Shown here piece after piece: positions 39,096-50,470 of a DNA stretch of 64,000 nucleotides. Location: the NCBI GenBank assembly GCA_963575745.1, contig CAUYUJ010016904.1, forward strand, positions 234,120-298,119. Reading direction: 5' to 3'. A program made the translations under genes and the position numbers. How positions within the stretch are numbered: the first letter of the stretch is position 1; the number at the start of each line of letters is the position of its first letter. The notes beneath the pieces are model-generated. The model worked only from the letters and a program-made list of their open reading frames with translations, had not been told where the DNA came from and did not search any database. The stretch is from Prorocentrum cordatum. Its lineage: Eukaryota > Sar > Dinophyceae > Prorocentrales > Prorocentraceae.

Positions 39096-41480
39096 CTCTT
39101 CCCGCCACTTCGTTTTGGCTTTGGGTCAGAGTTCGAATGGATGCCTCTTGAGGTCTCGTCTGAAGGGTCTCGGGGGCGTCTGGGAAGTATACGAGGGCTT
39201 GATATGGTGATTTGTGTGTTCCCTCTGCGGCCTCTGGGTCCTCTCTGGTCATCGTCGCTGCGTCCCCGCCGTCGGCGCTGCTGGCCGCCGCCAGCGCCAG
39301 CGCCGGCGCCGGCGCAAGGGGGGGTGGGGGGGTGTTGAATTCCTGGGCTCTCCCTGGTCATCGTGTCATCGTCGCTGCGTTGGCGCTGCGGCGGCCGCCA
39401 GCGCCGGCGCCGGCGCCGGGGGGGAGTGGTTCGGGAGGGGGGGGGGGGTAGGGGGGAGGTGAGTCCCCCTGGTACTGATCGATGGCGCTGAGTGTTGGGG
39501 GTCGGCCACCCCCCGGCTCGAAACCCGCCGCCGAATGTACCCAAGGCAAGCGCCCGTGAAACGCGCTTTTTCCCCAAGATCAACCCCCCAGATTGTTATT
39601 ACGGATGAACTTCTGCCCCGCAATTTCTGTCGCATGGAGGTGACCTTGGCTTTTGCACAGGGCCACTTCGGGTTTCGAGATCTTGGCCAGTAGACAAATC
39701 TTGCTCATTCTGACCTAAGTCGGCTTTGTCTGGTCTAATCCAGCTCAGTAGTGTGATCATTTTCGGGCTGGATCGGGCTCAGTGGCCACATTATCGAGCG
39801 TAGCAGTCTTGAATCGTTCCCACGACGACCCCTACCGAAAGTGTGCGTGGGTGGACCTCGCGTGGCCAGCGGCCCCACGGAGCAGGGTCGTGCCTGGCGG
39901 CCTGGGCCTGGGGCAACAATAGCCAGGTGGTGCCCTGCGCGAGTCGGCTCGGGCGGGGTTCGCGCCCGGGGAAGCCGAGGTGCGATCGGGGCCCGGTCTG
40001 TCTTGGAAGGGCCCGCTGACGGCAGGGCTGACGGGGACCTCACGTTGAGCTGGCTGGCACCTCGCCCGAGCAAAACGAGGTAGGGCGAAGGGAAAACAGG
40101 CCAGGCCAATGGCCGGGAGGAACAGCTCGCCCGCGACAGGGACACGGATACCAGGGCAGCGACGCGGACCATGCGGCACTGGCGGAAAGCTGGAGCGGGG
40201 CGTCGGGGTCGTTGCGGGGGAAGGGGCTTTGTCGGAAAGGGCGTCCATGCACGGGGGCGCGGCCGCGGGAGGCTGTGAGGGGTCCAAAGGGGTTGGGTGT
40301 GTGTGTGTGTCGTGAGCAAGGCAGAGGAGACCCCTTTCATCTCTGCCTGCCCTCCATGCCTTCTGCCCCCCCGTGGTCTTTACCCTCTATCCCGTGCCCA
40401 AATCCCGATGGATCAAATTGAGTAGAGCTGCAGCCAGGAGAGCACGGGGAGGGTACCGCGGACGGCTGCGGAGGCACGCAGAGCGCTTGTCCGAGCTCAG
40501 CCAGGCGGAGCTCGTGGACCTCTGGTGCATGGTGAGGCAGGTGGAGCGGGCTGCGAAGCGGTGATGTCAAATAGATCCCGAGGAGTTTGTGAATTCGCGG
40601 CGCAGCACGATCGTAAGAGAGTTTACGACCTCTTAGCGTGAAGCAGTGGTTCTGGTGTGAGGCCTCTGTGTGGATCGAGACGTTGGGCAGGAGAAAGGCT
40701 GGGGCTGCTACGTCCCCGGGGACTTTGCTAATTGCCAGTGGATTTTGGTCTCTGCCCCTTTGCGACCTGGCCCCTCGTCTTCCTCCCTTCGACGCCGACG
40801 ACGCCGAGGAGGAGGCAAAGTCGGAGGCGGGCGCGGAGGTGGGCTATGAGGAGGAAGAGGATGAGACGAATGGGGGGAGTTGGAGCCTGGCCCAAGCCAG
40901 CCGCCGGGTCGCACCGCTCGGCCGGTGCTTGCCTGGCCGAGATACCCGGGCGTAGCAAGTTTTGCTACCGCCCCTGATCCTGGCCTCAGGATATCCTCGG
41001 AGTGAAGATTCCGAAGGCCCGTCCGAAAAGTTGTCCCTTCGAACTTTCATGGTCGAGGGCGCCCCTCGGTGGCGTGTTGGCACCCTGCCATCACCTGGGG
41101 TCTCCTTCGTTGGCGTCACTTCACCCCTGTTGGTCGCCAGGGCTGCCTTCGATGCCGACCGTGCTTAGTCGATCCGCGACTCGTTCATTCTTATGTATCG
41201 GGAGGTTGTTGCGGCCGCAATGTGTGTGTGTGGGCTTACGCCCGCCAGGTCTGGTCTTTGGTCGTTTGTATTCAAAGGTGCTCTGCTAAAAGGTATTCTG
41301 TCCACCCCCGACTAGGGCCGAACAAGTATCCCGAGTTGTTCAGTACGCACACGCCCCGCGCGCACCGAACCCGCGATCCAGCCCCGCCACGCCCGGCGAA
41401 GGACGGCCCATAATCAGCTACACTTCATGGGGTCCCCCCCCGAACCTTGTGATCGAACTCGGAGCAGGGCTTGAGCATCG
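39096..41480. other. No confident gene; GC-rich intergenic sequence
   Basis: It includes a GGCGCCGGCGCCGG-type GC palindrome cluster (39290-39420) and a short GT run near 40293. One plus-strand piece near 40400-40564 (an Arg-rich helix ending VDLWCMVRQVERAAKR) could be an exon, but it has no ATG and no family match. Nothing else is supportable. Confidence 0.35.
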
Positions 41481-41486
41481 CAACGA

Positions 41487-41570
41487 ATCGCCGATGCATC
41501 GGCGATGCTGCGCGGAGCACGATCTTCCCATTCCGACGTCGCTGGTGCATCGCCGATGTATCGGCGATGC
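41487..41570. repeat. Two GATGCATCGGCGAT-type palindromes
   Basis: A perfect 20-bp palindrome, ATCGCCGATGCATCGGCGAT, lies at 41487-41506. An 11-bp-arm inverted repeat (GCATCGCCGAT and ATCGGCGATGC, 2-bp centre) lies at 41547-41570. Related sequence recurs at 43850-43900. Confidence 0.8.
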
Positions 41571-42919
41571 AGTGCGATCCTCCAACCCCCGTTTGCTGCC
41601 GTCAAATTCGGGCGGCCTCCAGCGACGGAGAATGTTTGGTCCCAAGGCAGTTCTGGCTGGGACTCGCGGGAAGCGCTGAGTCAACGCAGAGCCAGGCGCT
41701 GCACTGGAAGACAGGGGTTGTCGCTACTGTGACTGTGGCTTTGGATGGCATTTCATTCGTTCTTGTTCGGGTCGTCGTTTGATCATTGAGTATGCGTGTT
41801 GCTCATGCGTAAGGTGTGGGTGCTTTTGATACGTTGCTTTACAGCTTGGTGTGGATGCGCTGGATGCGTTCACAGTTACATGTTTCTCTGTCCATTGCCT
41901 GGTGCTCGTGTCTGATGTTTCCTGCCTTGACTGGCTGCTGGTTGCTACCCTGTTGTGCTGCTGCGGTGCTTCACTGTAGTCGGCGTGATTATGTTTGCAT
42001 TGCAAAGTGCATGTCTTGCTTGCCTGTTTCTGGTGCATCTGGTTTATCCAGCTGTTGTGTTGGCTGTTTCTTGCGATGGTCACTTGCTTGTTCTTGGCTA
42101 TTTGTTGTTGTGTGTTTCGTCGTGCTGATGTTTCTGTCTTGAGTCCTCCGCCTCTCCTCCGCCGGATCATTTGTTTCGCGATGTGGCCCCCTGGGGATCT
42201 CGACCTCTTTCTGGGGATCAGTTTGTCGGTCTGAGGTGTTTTTCGATAGTCTCAGGGCCGGGAGATGGAGTCTGGAGGCCGAAGACGAAGAAAATGTTGG
42301 CCGTGGCTATGATGTTGCCTCGCCCAGATCTGAGGGTCCGCTTTGGTGTCTTTTAATGTTTCGCTAGCGTTTTCCTAGGCCAGCCCAGGCTGCCCATGCC
42401 CAGCTGGGCAGATCTGGCAGGCCCTGCTCGGGGCAGATCCTAGCCGGCGGGGCGTCTTTTTTGGGGGGGCGTATCCACGTCGACGGAGCCGATCTGCCCA
42501 AGAGCGCGCGATGAAAATCCTCCGCGGCAGGCCGCCGCAGCTGCCCAGATCTCCGAGGATCTTGTTTTCTCAATCCTGGCGGGTTGTCCTCGATTTCGAC
42601 CTCCCATGCAACCCGGGTGTTACATTTGTTTCAGACCCGGAGTTTTCGCTCTGTTTTCGCCCGTTTTGTCGCGATGTTGCACTTGTTTCGCAACGTCGGG
42701 TCTCAGGGTCCGCCGAGATGGTTTTCTCAGACTTCTGTCTCTGGAGCTTGTTATCGGGCCCTGGAACCGTCAAGAAGGGATCCGGAGCGAAGAGCAGGCC
42801 CAAGGGCAGGGGTCGGTCCTCGAGGCGTACCCGAACCCTTTTCCAACGGAGGCGAATCTGTGCATGAACGCTCTATACAAAATAACACAGCGCCAGATAT
42901 GCATGGTCTGCGATGCCCT
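41571..42919. other. No gene seen; contains a dispersed 28-bp motif
   Basis: A T/G-rich stretch (41740-42150) gives hydrophobic Cys-rich translations without meaning. The block 42571-42598 matches 7074-7101 and 48303-48330. Confidence 0.4.
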
Positions 42920-43460
42920 CATCTGCGCCGTGCCTCCCAGGAGCCCACGAAAGTGGCGACAGTTAAGCAGTTCACAGCCTCCCAGGGAGCCGCGAGGTCT
43001 CGGCTGGCTCCGAGTGGCCCCCAGTTCCGCTGGGCCTCCCAGGAGCCCGCGAAAATCGCGACAGTTCTGTAGTTAGTTCGCAGCCGCCCAGGGAGCTGCG
43101 AGGTCTCGGGTACTTCCCTACGCCGCCGTGCCTCCCAGGAGCCCACGAAAGTTGCGCCAGCTGCACAGTTCGCAGCCTCCGAGGAAGCGGCGGGGTCTCG
43201 GGTACTCCCCTACTCCGCCGTGCCTCCCAGGAGCCCGCGAAAGTGGCGACAGCTTTGCAGTTCGCAGTTTCTCATGGGGCTGCGAGGTCTCGGGTACGCC
43301 CCGACTCCGCCGCGCATCCCAGGAGCCCACGAGAGTTGCGACTGTTGCGCAGTGCGCAGTTTCTCATGGAGCTGCGAGGTCTTGGGTACTCCCCTACTCC
43401 GCCGAGCCTCGCAGCCCACGAAAGTGGTGACAGCGGCGCAGTTCGCAGCCACCCATGGAG
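42920..43460. repeat. About six copies of a 92-102-bp tandem repeat
   Basis: The landmark CCCAGGAGCCC followed by RCGAAAGT recurs at about 42937, 43039, 43136, 43228, 43320 and, with a deletion, 43408. Each is followed by GCGACAG-like, GCAGTTCGCAG-like and GCTGCGAGGTCTCGGGTA. Spacings shrink from 102 to 89 bp left to right. Confidence 0.85.
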
Positions 43461-44570
43461 CATCGCAGGAGGAGGGGGGAGGAGGGGGGAGGAGGAGGGG
43501 GGTTGGAGGAGAAGGTGCGCGACCGCAGTGCTCTATTCAACATGAGAACCCAACACAGGAGGGTTGGGAAAAACACATCGTCGGATGTCTGGCGCCCCTC
43601 GCCGGGTTAACTGATGGTTCGGAGGTTGATAGAGCCTCCACCCTGTCAGGTCGATTGGCGAATCGCCGGTTTTCGGTTCTCGAGAGGGCGGTCTGGGTCC
43701 GGGCCCAAAGCGTTTCCCTCGTTGCGGCCTCTTGACCCTATCCCGGCTCCCCCAGTTTCCCTGAAAGCCGCGGTTCATGAGGGAAATTTGTCTTTGGAGG
43801 CCTCCTGGGATCCGAGAAGATGGGGTCGGAAGATCGCGCCGCATCGCCGATTCGTCGCCGATGCATCGGTGACGTCGGCGATGTATCGGCGCCGTCGGCT
43901 TGGAAGAATCGGGCTCCGCATCGAGCCGCATCGCCCGTGCACTGCCGATGCTTTGTGATTCCTACCCCATCTGTACCTGGACCCCTTCTGGGAGGCCTGG
44001 GGTCCCGGATCTGGGGGTTTCCCCGGGGCCAGTTATTCATCCAGGGTCCTTTCTGACGGCACCTTGGGGCCCGTGGAGGGCCGCTTCTTCGATCAGGTTA
44101 AGACAATCAAGCGGGACGACCGAAGCACGTCGATGCAGCTTTGTCATTATCCGGCTGACGCTTCTTCCATTGCGGGACTTTTCTGAGCCAGCATGCAAAG
44201 CAGACTGGAAGTATTGCCCCAACGTGTGCGCGAGAATTCCCGACGGACGAAAACTAGACGCCGGCCCTCCCCACCCCAACCTCGGTTTGCACAGCCCAGG
44301 AGCGCTCGCCGTACCTGGTTCGGCCTGCTGCAAAGCTCTGACATCGGGACCAAACACTATCGTCGGAGCTCACGACTGGAGCCCTAGACCTTCATATTTC
44401 TGCGGCCTGTGTCGAGCCAGATCGACTGAGGGCCCCCTGAGGCCCGAAGCCATGCGAAGACTCTTGGTGCGAAAATCCTGCCCTGCAAAGCCCGGATCTT
44501 AGGGGCGCCGTTGCGCACAGAAGTAGGGGGACGAAGGGGAGGAGGGCTGGGATGGTTGAGGAGGGTGGAG
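43461..44570. other. No gene seen; includes palindrome relatives
   Basis: A short GGA run covers 43466-43515. AACACATCGTCGGATGTC at 43570-43587 matches part of 48429-48446. The stretch 43850-43900 carries GCATCGCCGATTCGTCGCCGA and GATGCATCGG elements related to those at 41487-41570. No protein family is evident. Confidence 0.45.
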
Positions 44571-44577
44571 ATAGAGT

Positions 44578-44783
44578 TGGAGGAGGAGTAGGAAGAGGAG
44601 GAGGAGGAGGAGGAGGAGGAGGAGGAGGAGGAGGAGGAGGAGGAGGGGGAAGGGGAGGGGGAAGGGGAGGAGGGTGGAGGAGGAGGGTGGAGGAGGGTGG
44701 AGGAAGAGGGTGTAGGAGGGAGAGGGAGGGAGGAGGAGGAGGGAGGAGGAGGAGGAGGAGGAGGAAGAGGAGGAGGAGGAGGA
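44578..44783. repeat. (GGA)n purine tract
   Basis: About 200 bp, almost pure purine, in the GGA phase with GGGGAA interruptions. Confidence 0.9.
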
Positions 44784-44949
44784 CCAGAGTAAGCCCACGA
44801 TGCATCGATTTCTGCTGCCACACATCCTCCCTTCCCAAGTCCTCTCCCCAGAAGTTCATACAAACTTTCCTCTCCATTGCGGACGCCTCCCTTTGAATGA
44901 GGAGCGGCTGGTCGGTCCGCCAGTCAGACGAGGGCGCTTGTTGTACGGG

Positions 44950-45190
44950 ATCATCCCTCCATTTGAAAGACGCTCAGGTCAGCCCCATTTTGAGAAGCAC
45001 GTGCCCTCCATTCGTTTGACCGGTGCAGGATGTCAAAGTCGTGGACTTTTGCTCTGCGGAAGTCCCACGCGAGAGCCTTTCAAGGAGGCCCAGGGACAGC
45101 CTCATCTTGAAAAGAGCATGCCATCCATCCGTCTGAGCGTCACAAGATGTCAAAGTCGTGGACGTATGCTTCGCGGAAGTCTCGCGCGGC
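44950..45190. repeat. 117-bp tandem duplication
   Basis: GATGTCAAAGTCGTGGAC recurs at 45029 and 45146. The flanking TTGAAAAG-like, TGCCCTCCATTCGT-like and GCGGAAGTC pieces occur in the same order, giving a 117-bp period. A weaker third copy may lie at about 44880-44960. Confidence 0.7.
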
Positions 45191-46079
45191 AGTCCCGTTT
45201 CGAAAGAGCGGCCGCTCTCCATTCGTGTTCGTTGTTGCACAATATGGAACGCTTGGTCGCAGGTCGAGGAGGGGTCAAGTGAGTGTAGGTGGTGGTCTTT
45301 GTATTTGGATGTGCGTGAGACCAAGAAGAGATCGCAATACGGTGAAGCGTTCGTTAAGGAATGTGCCTGGGAGGCTGCATACCCTGGAGGGTTCCTGATC
45401 TGACATCTGACGAATGCTGCGGTGATATCAATGGCCGATCCACGATTGAAGTTCCACAGACTTCCAGGCCCTGGAGTCCTTATCTAGGGGATCCCTGTCA
45501 AATGTACCCCCCGTCTTGAAAAGGTCTCGCCATCCACTCGCGCAGCTGAGGAACATTTGGAAGCCGAGTATGCACGTCGCAAGGGAAAGGGCGCCATCTT
45601 GAACACGACCCGCCCTTTATCGTTTTCTTGATTGTGTAAAACGATGGTGTGCAGCGCCAGCAAAGCGAGGGCTTCAATGTGAAAACCGCTTGTGGTCCAC
45701 GCGTCAACGCGATCCAACTTCATCTGCTCCTTGAGGCCTCCTGCGGCGACGAGGACGATGACGATGAGGATGTGGACGCTGTTGCTGCTGCTGCTGCTGC
45801 TGCTGGTGTCAACGGCGTGCCTGGGAACGCTTGGGGGGGATTGTAGCGCTTGGGGGCGCCATGGGGCGTCGTGGAGCGTCTGGGAGCGCCCAGGCCAGCC
45901 TTGGGAACGCTTGCGTCCAAAGTCTGACTTGGCCACGGCGTAACCGAAACGCATCGGTGCACTATGTATGTGCTATCACTGTACGTTTTTGTTGTTGGTA
46001 TTTTGTGCACAGGGGCTCTTCGTGACCAGGGGGTGGATGGATGTTGAAGACCAGCGGATGCGCACCGAATTCAGCTTTC
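45191..46079. other. No gene seen; short CTG run
   Basis: The only clear feature is a run of about eight GCT/CTG triplets at 45781-45807. Frames crossing it have poly-Ala or poly-Leu. Confidence 0.45.
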
Positions 46080-46430
46080 ACATTGGATGGTGAGCGTTGG
46101 GTCGGATGGGCGTACGCCGGTTTGCATTTGTTGCGTAGGATTGAGAGGGTTGGGTCGACTGGATGAGCGCCAAAGAGCAGGTTTTTTGTAGGACGGTCAG
46201 GGTTAGGCCGGGCAGATGTGCACCCGCGTTTATATTTTGTGTAAGTGATAAGGGTTGGGTCGTATGGATGTGCGCCTGATAGTAGTTGTTTGCATCGGAT
46301 GGTGAGGGTTGGGTCGTGTGGATGTGAGCATATTTGTATTTTTTGCATCGAATGGTGAGGGTTGGATCGGATGGATGTGCACCGGCTCGATTACTGTTGC
46401 ATCGTATGATGGGGGTTGAATTGTCTGGAT
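46080..46430. repeat. 52-53-bp minisatellite, about seven copies
   Basis: GGTGAGGGTTGGGTCG, with a following GGATGTGCGCC and a T-rich TTTGTTGCATCG-like end, recurs every 52-53 bp (landmark near 46095, 46149, 46201, 46253, 46306, 46359, 46411). Confidence 0.8.
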
Positions 46431-46680
46431 CTGCGCGGCGCGAGGGCGAACACCACAATTTGAAAAAGAAACCAGCCTCCTTCTCTGAACATGTTTCATG
46501 TGTTACACGAATGTGCGCGGCGCGCTGAAATCACAACCGCGTGTTGAAAACGACCCGGAATCCATGCTTGAAGCGTTTGCCAGTTTTGGGACGTGTGTCC
46601 GCGGCGCTAAATCGACAGCCACATTTTGAAAACGATCCCGCCCCCATCCTGGAAACTTGCTGCAAAAGTCAAGCTTCAGC
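46431..46680. repeat. Degenerate repeat of about 85 bp, three copies
   Basis: GCGCGGCGC followed by a CACA.TTTGAAAA pattern recurs near 46435, 46517 and 46601. The copies are diverged. Confidence 0.45.
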
Positions 46681-46784
46681 ACCAGAATGGGCGAGGAAAA
46701 CCAAACGGCACGCACGGCCCAGCCTACGGACACGTGTGGTGATGCGACAGGGGGAGTCGTTTAGAATGAAAACAAATGGAGCAG

Positions 46785-46905
46785 GAGGAGGCGTAGGGAG
46801 AAGAGGAGGAGAAGGAGGAGCAAGAGGAGGAGGGAGGAGGAGGAGGAGGAGGAAGAGGAGGAGGAGGCGGATGAGGACGAGGAGGAAGAGAGGAAGGGGA
46901 GCAGA
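46785..46905. repeat. GGA/AGG purine tract
   Basis: Purine-rich GGA and GAA triplets, with one or two pyrimidines. Confidence 0.85.
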
Positions 46906-47109
46906 ACGGGACGCCCAGAGGTGCAGGCCGCCGTGCGGCGGCGCATGGGCGCCACCGCCTTCAACATTGCGGTCCTTGACGGCCAGTCCGCGGGGCAGCC
47001 GGTGCCGCACGTCCGGCTCCCGTCGGGAGGGCCCCCCCCCCTTGGCGGGCGCGCCGGGAGACCCTGCGCCTCGGCGTGCGCCAGGCCCCCCTGCCAGGCG
47101 CCGGCGGAG

Positions 47110-47385
47110 CCTTCTCTTCTCCTCCTCATCCTTCCTCCCGTCCTCCCCCCCGTCCTCCTACTCGTCCTCCTACTCCTGCTGCTTCTCCTCCTCCTCCTCC
47201 TCCTCCTCCTCCTCCTCCTCCTCCTCCTCCTCCTCCTCCTCTCCTCCCCTCCTCCTCCTCCTCCTCGTCTCCCTCCTCCTCCCCGTTTCCATTATCCTCT
47301 AAGTCCCCCTCCTCCCCGTCCCCCTTCTCGTCCCCCTTTCCGCCCCCCTCCTCGTCGCCCTTCCAGTCCCCCTTCTCCTGTTCGC
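47110..47385. repeat. TCC pyrimidine tract
   Basis: Mostly TCC with CCC and GTC interruptions. The region 47185-47245 is a pure TCC run. Poly-Pro, poly-Ser and poly-Leu frames are artefacts. Confidence 0.9.
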
Positions 47386-48302
47386 AGCGGCGCTCCCAAG
47401 ATCTGGGCGCTGTATCTTTCACACCCGGCGTTCTCGTCCGGCCTCGGGCCCCAGGGGCCCTTACAGATCGACCCGATTCAAGACATGCCGCAGAAAGATG
47501 GACTCGGCGGCTCCGACGCCGCTCGCGAGAGGTCGTCGACACGATGGGTTCCCCAGCAGGCTTCTCAGAAGCCTCCCAAGAGGCCAGGGGGGCCTCTGAG
47601 AATCAAAGAAAAAAAAACATCAACATAAATGTTTGACGCTGCGCGCGGATTTCTCGGATCCACGCTGGGCCACACCGGCGGCGCCTCCGCCGCCGCCCCC
47701 GCGCGCCATTGAGGCACTTTCGTTCGCGACGTCAGGTCTCAGGGACAGACGTTTCTTGTTCGTCATGATGGGGCCCGTCGCGATCTAGCGCAGTCGGCCA
47801 GCCAGCGCATACGGCTGCAGGGCCAGGGCCCCGCAGCCCATCCCACCACCGGGCACCCCCCAATGCTTCGCCCTTTGATTCCATCTTCGATCTGCTGTCG
47901 AGATCCAGGGCGCCCCGCGCAGCACGTTCTTCCTTGCTATACCCAGACATCTGGCGATGTGAGTTTTTGTTATGCGCGGCCCCAGAGCTCCCAATATCTT
48001 CCCTGGGGGCATTTCCTGGCTCTCATCGCATGTCGGGGCCCCCCTTTCAATCGTCGCTTGCTCTCCGTGCCGTGTGGGCCTTCCTCTGATGTCTCTGGCC
48101 ACGGCAGCGCGATCGGGGCGCGATCTGCTCCGGCTGCGCCCAGCGCCAGAACACGGCAAAGGAGAAGGCGGTGTCACGGTTTCACAAGCGGGGCTTTCCC
48201 GAATCGGACACGAAGTATTCGGCACCCGTCGAAGACGAGTGGTCCTCATTTCTGGCCTCCGCGCCAGTGGCCGGACCCAAATTTCCGCTGATATGAGTTG
48301 TT
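47386..48302. other. No recognisable feature
   Basis: Mixed composition with overlapping frames up to 260 residues on both strands, none with a motif. Confidence 0.4.
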
Positions 48303-48446
48303 CAGTCCTGGCGGGTTTTCCTCGATTTCGGCGTCTTGGGCCCGTTTTCGAGCCCTGGGGCAATGAATATGTTGCTGGGACGAAGAATACCCTTGGGAAA
48401 GGGGTCGGGACCTCTGGGGCCACGCATCGAAACAAAGCATCGTCGG
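48303..48446 (+). repeat. Dispersed repeat family B copy (two motifs)
   Basis: 48303-48330 matches 7074-7101 and 42571-42598. 48405-48446 (TCGGGACCTCTGGGGCC, then CGAAACAAAGCATCGTCGG) matches 7262-7309. The two motifs occur in the same order here and near 7.1 kb but with different spacing. Confidence 0.65.
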
Positions 48447-48679
48447 ATGTCTTGGTCCGTGGGCATCGACCCCCTCCCATGTCGTCCAAAGATCCGAACC
48501 CCATTCTCCAGGATGTGCCCCCCGTTTTGTTCCCCACTCGAGGACTTGCCACTTGCCCCTGGTTCATGCTAGCCGGCTGAATTGAACATGATTCAAATTA
48601 ATTTGGTGTTAGCTGTCTGCCAGTCTAATTTCAGCTCGCATTCTGCTTGCCTGTAATTCGCTTGCTTGTGCAGCCTGCC

Positions 48680-48802
48680 TATGATATATATAATGTGTAT
48701 ATATATAGAATATATGTATATACACATATTATTCTACATGTGCATTTATATATATATATATGTATATATACATATATACACATATATATATATATATATT
48801 AC
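48680..48802. repeat. TA-rich dinucleotide tract
   Basis: Alternating TA/TG/CA dinucleotides. This AT-rich island in GC-rich surroundings is easily melted, but no gene starts beside it. Confidence 0.9.
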
Positions 48803-49189
48803 ACATTCTGGAGGGGTGGGACCCCCCCAAAACGGGCCCCCTGGATCCAAGGCCCCGGGAGCCCACTGGATGCCCCTGCAGAGGCTTCCTCGGGCTTTCC
48901 GGGGCTCCTGGAAACCCTTGCTGGGGCTAGGCAGTGGGCCCAAATCGGTCAGGAGGGCGGCCGAACGGCTCAGCGAGAGCCCCAAGAGACCCCAGACACT
49001 CACCAGACGCCCAAAGACGAACCAAAGAAGAACCCCAAGAGAACTTTCGAAACACAGATATTGATCTTTCTTTAAGCCCCCCGGGGGGAACGCGTGTTAC
49101 TTCCCTCTCAGGCCCCGCTCTAAGGATAACGCTTGCAAGCCGGGAACAAGCGTGAATCTTTGAAATTTCCAATTCCAAAGAACACTGTA
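48803..49189. other. No recognisable feature
   Basis: GC-rich sequence with loosely repeated GAGAGCCCCAAGAGACCCC-type pieces, no gene. Confidence 0.35.
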
Positions 49190-49440
49190 AGGAGTACACA
49201 GGCGATCTGGCGCACGCAGGCATCGACGTGCACGCAGGGCCAGTGCACTGCGGTGTGCACGGGCTCTGTGGTGCACGCAGGCACTGTGGCGTACGCGTAC
49301 GCTGCGGTGCACATGGCTACTGTAGTGTGCACAGGCGCTGCGGTGTTCACAGACGTTGTGATGCACGGAAACAATGTGGTGTACACATGCGCTGTGGTGC
49401 ACGCGGCTGTTGTGGTGTACATAGGTGTTGTGGTGTCAGA
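49190..49440 (+). repeat. 18-bp minisatellite, block 1
   Basis: Units such as CTGCGGTGTTCACAGACG and ATGTGGTGTACACATGCG follow each other at exactly 18 bp across most of the block. The period is a multiple of three, so all frames stay open and give Val/His/Tyr/Thr/Gly-rich repeats. Confidence 0.85.
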
Positions 49441-50130
49441 GAAGAAGGGGCAGGACAATGAGGAGGAGGCGGAGGGGCAGTAGGAGGTGAGAAGGGGGAG
49501 GGAGCCAGGTAACAGCACTTTCACAGGATGGTGGCCCCACTGGAGGGGGGAGCCTGCGGGCTCTCGTCGTCGTCCGTCCTTGCCTTTGGCCGCAGACAGT
49601 TCGCTGGCGCAGAGGCGACCCCCGCGCTGGCGTTCAAGTTTGCGACGCGCCGGGGGGCGCGGCTGGGGCTCCAGGATTCTCAGAAATGAAACCGCGGTGC
49701 AAAATCATGCCTCAGCTTTGGGCCGAGAGCTACCAGTTGCGCAGATCGCTCAAGATTGAACGATCCACCCCGTGTTAGAAAAACCAATATCCAAGGCGTC
49801 ACGACACGGACCCACCGTACAGTCGACGCCCCATGTCCTCCTACTTTCCCAGACTTCCCGCCTCCTTTTACGCCTTCCCCCACCTGCTCCCAACTCCCCT
49901 CCGCCTCTTCCCACCTCTGTCCACGTCCTCCCGAGCTGGCGAATTCGTCCTACTGGCGCCCGTGGGGTCCAGGGCCCGTTCCCTTCGGGACCTGAGCATT
50001 TCATGCTGAAGCGTTCCTCGCGGCCCTGGATCGCGCCCCTGGTTCGTAGCAGGTTCGTAGCAGGCCTCTGCGCATTGGGTCTCACGAGCGCAACGTGGTG
50101 CTCGCAAGCCATTAATGTGCCCGCTGGCAC
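49441..50130. other. No recognisable feature
   Basis: Intervening sequence between two blocks of the same minisatellite. A C/T-rich stretch covers 49820-49930. No family motif. Confidence 0.4.
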
Positions 50131-50470
50131 GTGTTGCGTTGCGGTGTACAAACAGGCGTTGTGGTGCACGGGTGCTTTGTGGTGTGCTCAGGCGCTGTGC
50201 GGTACACATGGTTGCCGTGGTGTACACAGGCGCTGTGGTGTACACAAACATTCCGGTGCTCGCAGGCTCCGTGGTGTACACAGGCGCTGTCGCGGACGCG
50301 GCTGCTGCAGTGTACACGCGGCTGCTGTGGTGTACGGCACTGAGGTGTTCGCAAGCGGGGCGCTGTGTTGCACGTAGGCATTGGGCATTGCTGTGTACAG
50401 AGGGACAGGCACGCAGGCGTTGGCCAATATCGTGAACACAGGGACTGTGGTGAACACAGGCGATTGATGT
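50131..50470 (+). repeat. 18-bp minisatellite, block 2
   Basis: The same GCGCTGTGGTGTACACAG unit as block 1, with a similar 18-bp period and more divergence at the right end. Confidence 0.8.

Noticed and set aside
40373-40564. Small Arg-rich plus-strand ORF
   Set aside because: It begins at GTG, has no ATG, and lacks a family match or transcript evidence. Mentioned only as a possible exon.
42920-43460. Regularly spaced repeats suggesting a CRISPR array
   Set aside because: The spacers are themselves repeats of one another, the period drifts, and the genome is eukaryotic. It is an ordinary minisatellite.
48680-48802. TA-rich tract as a TATA promoter or origin
   Set aside because: It is a simple dinucleotide repeat with no gene beside it, and dinoflagellate promoters generally lack TATA boxes.
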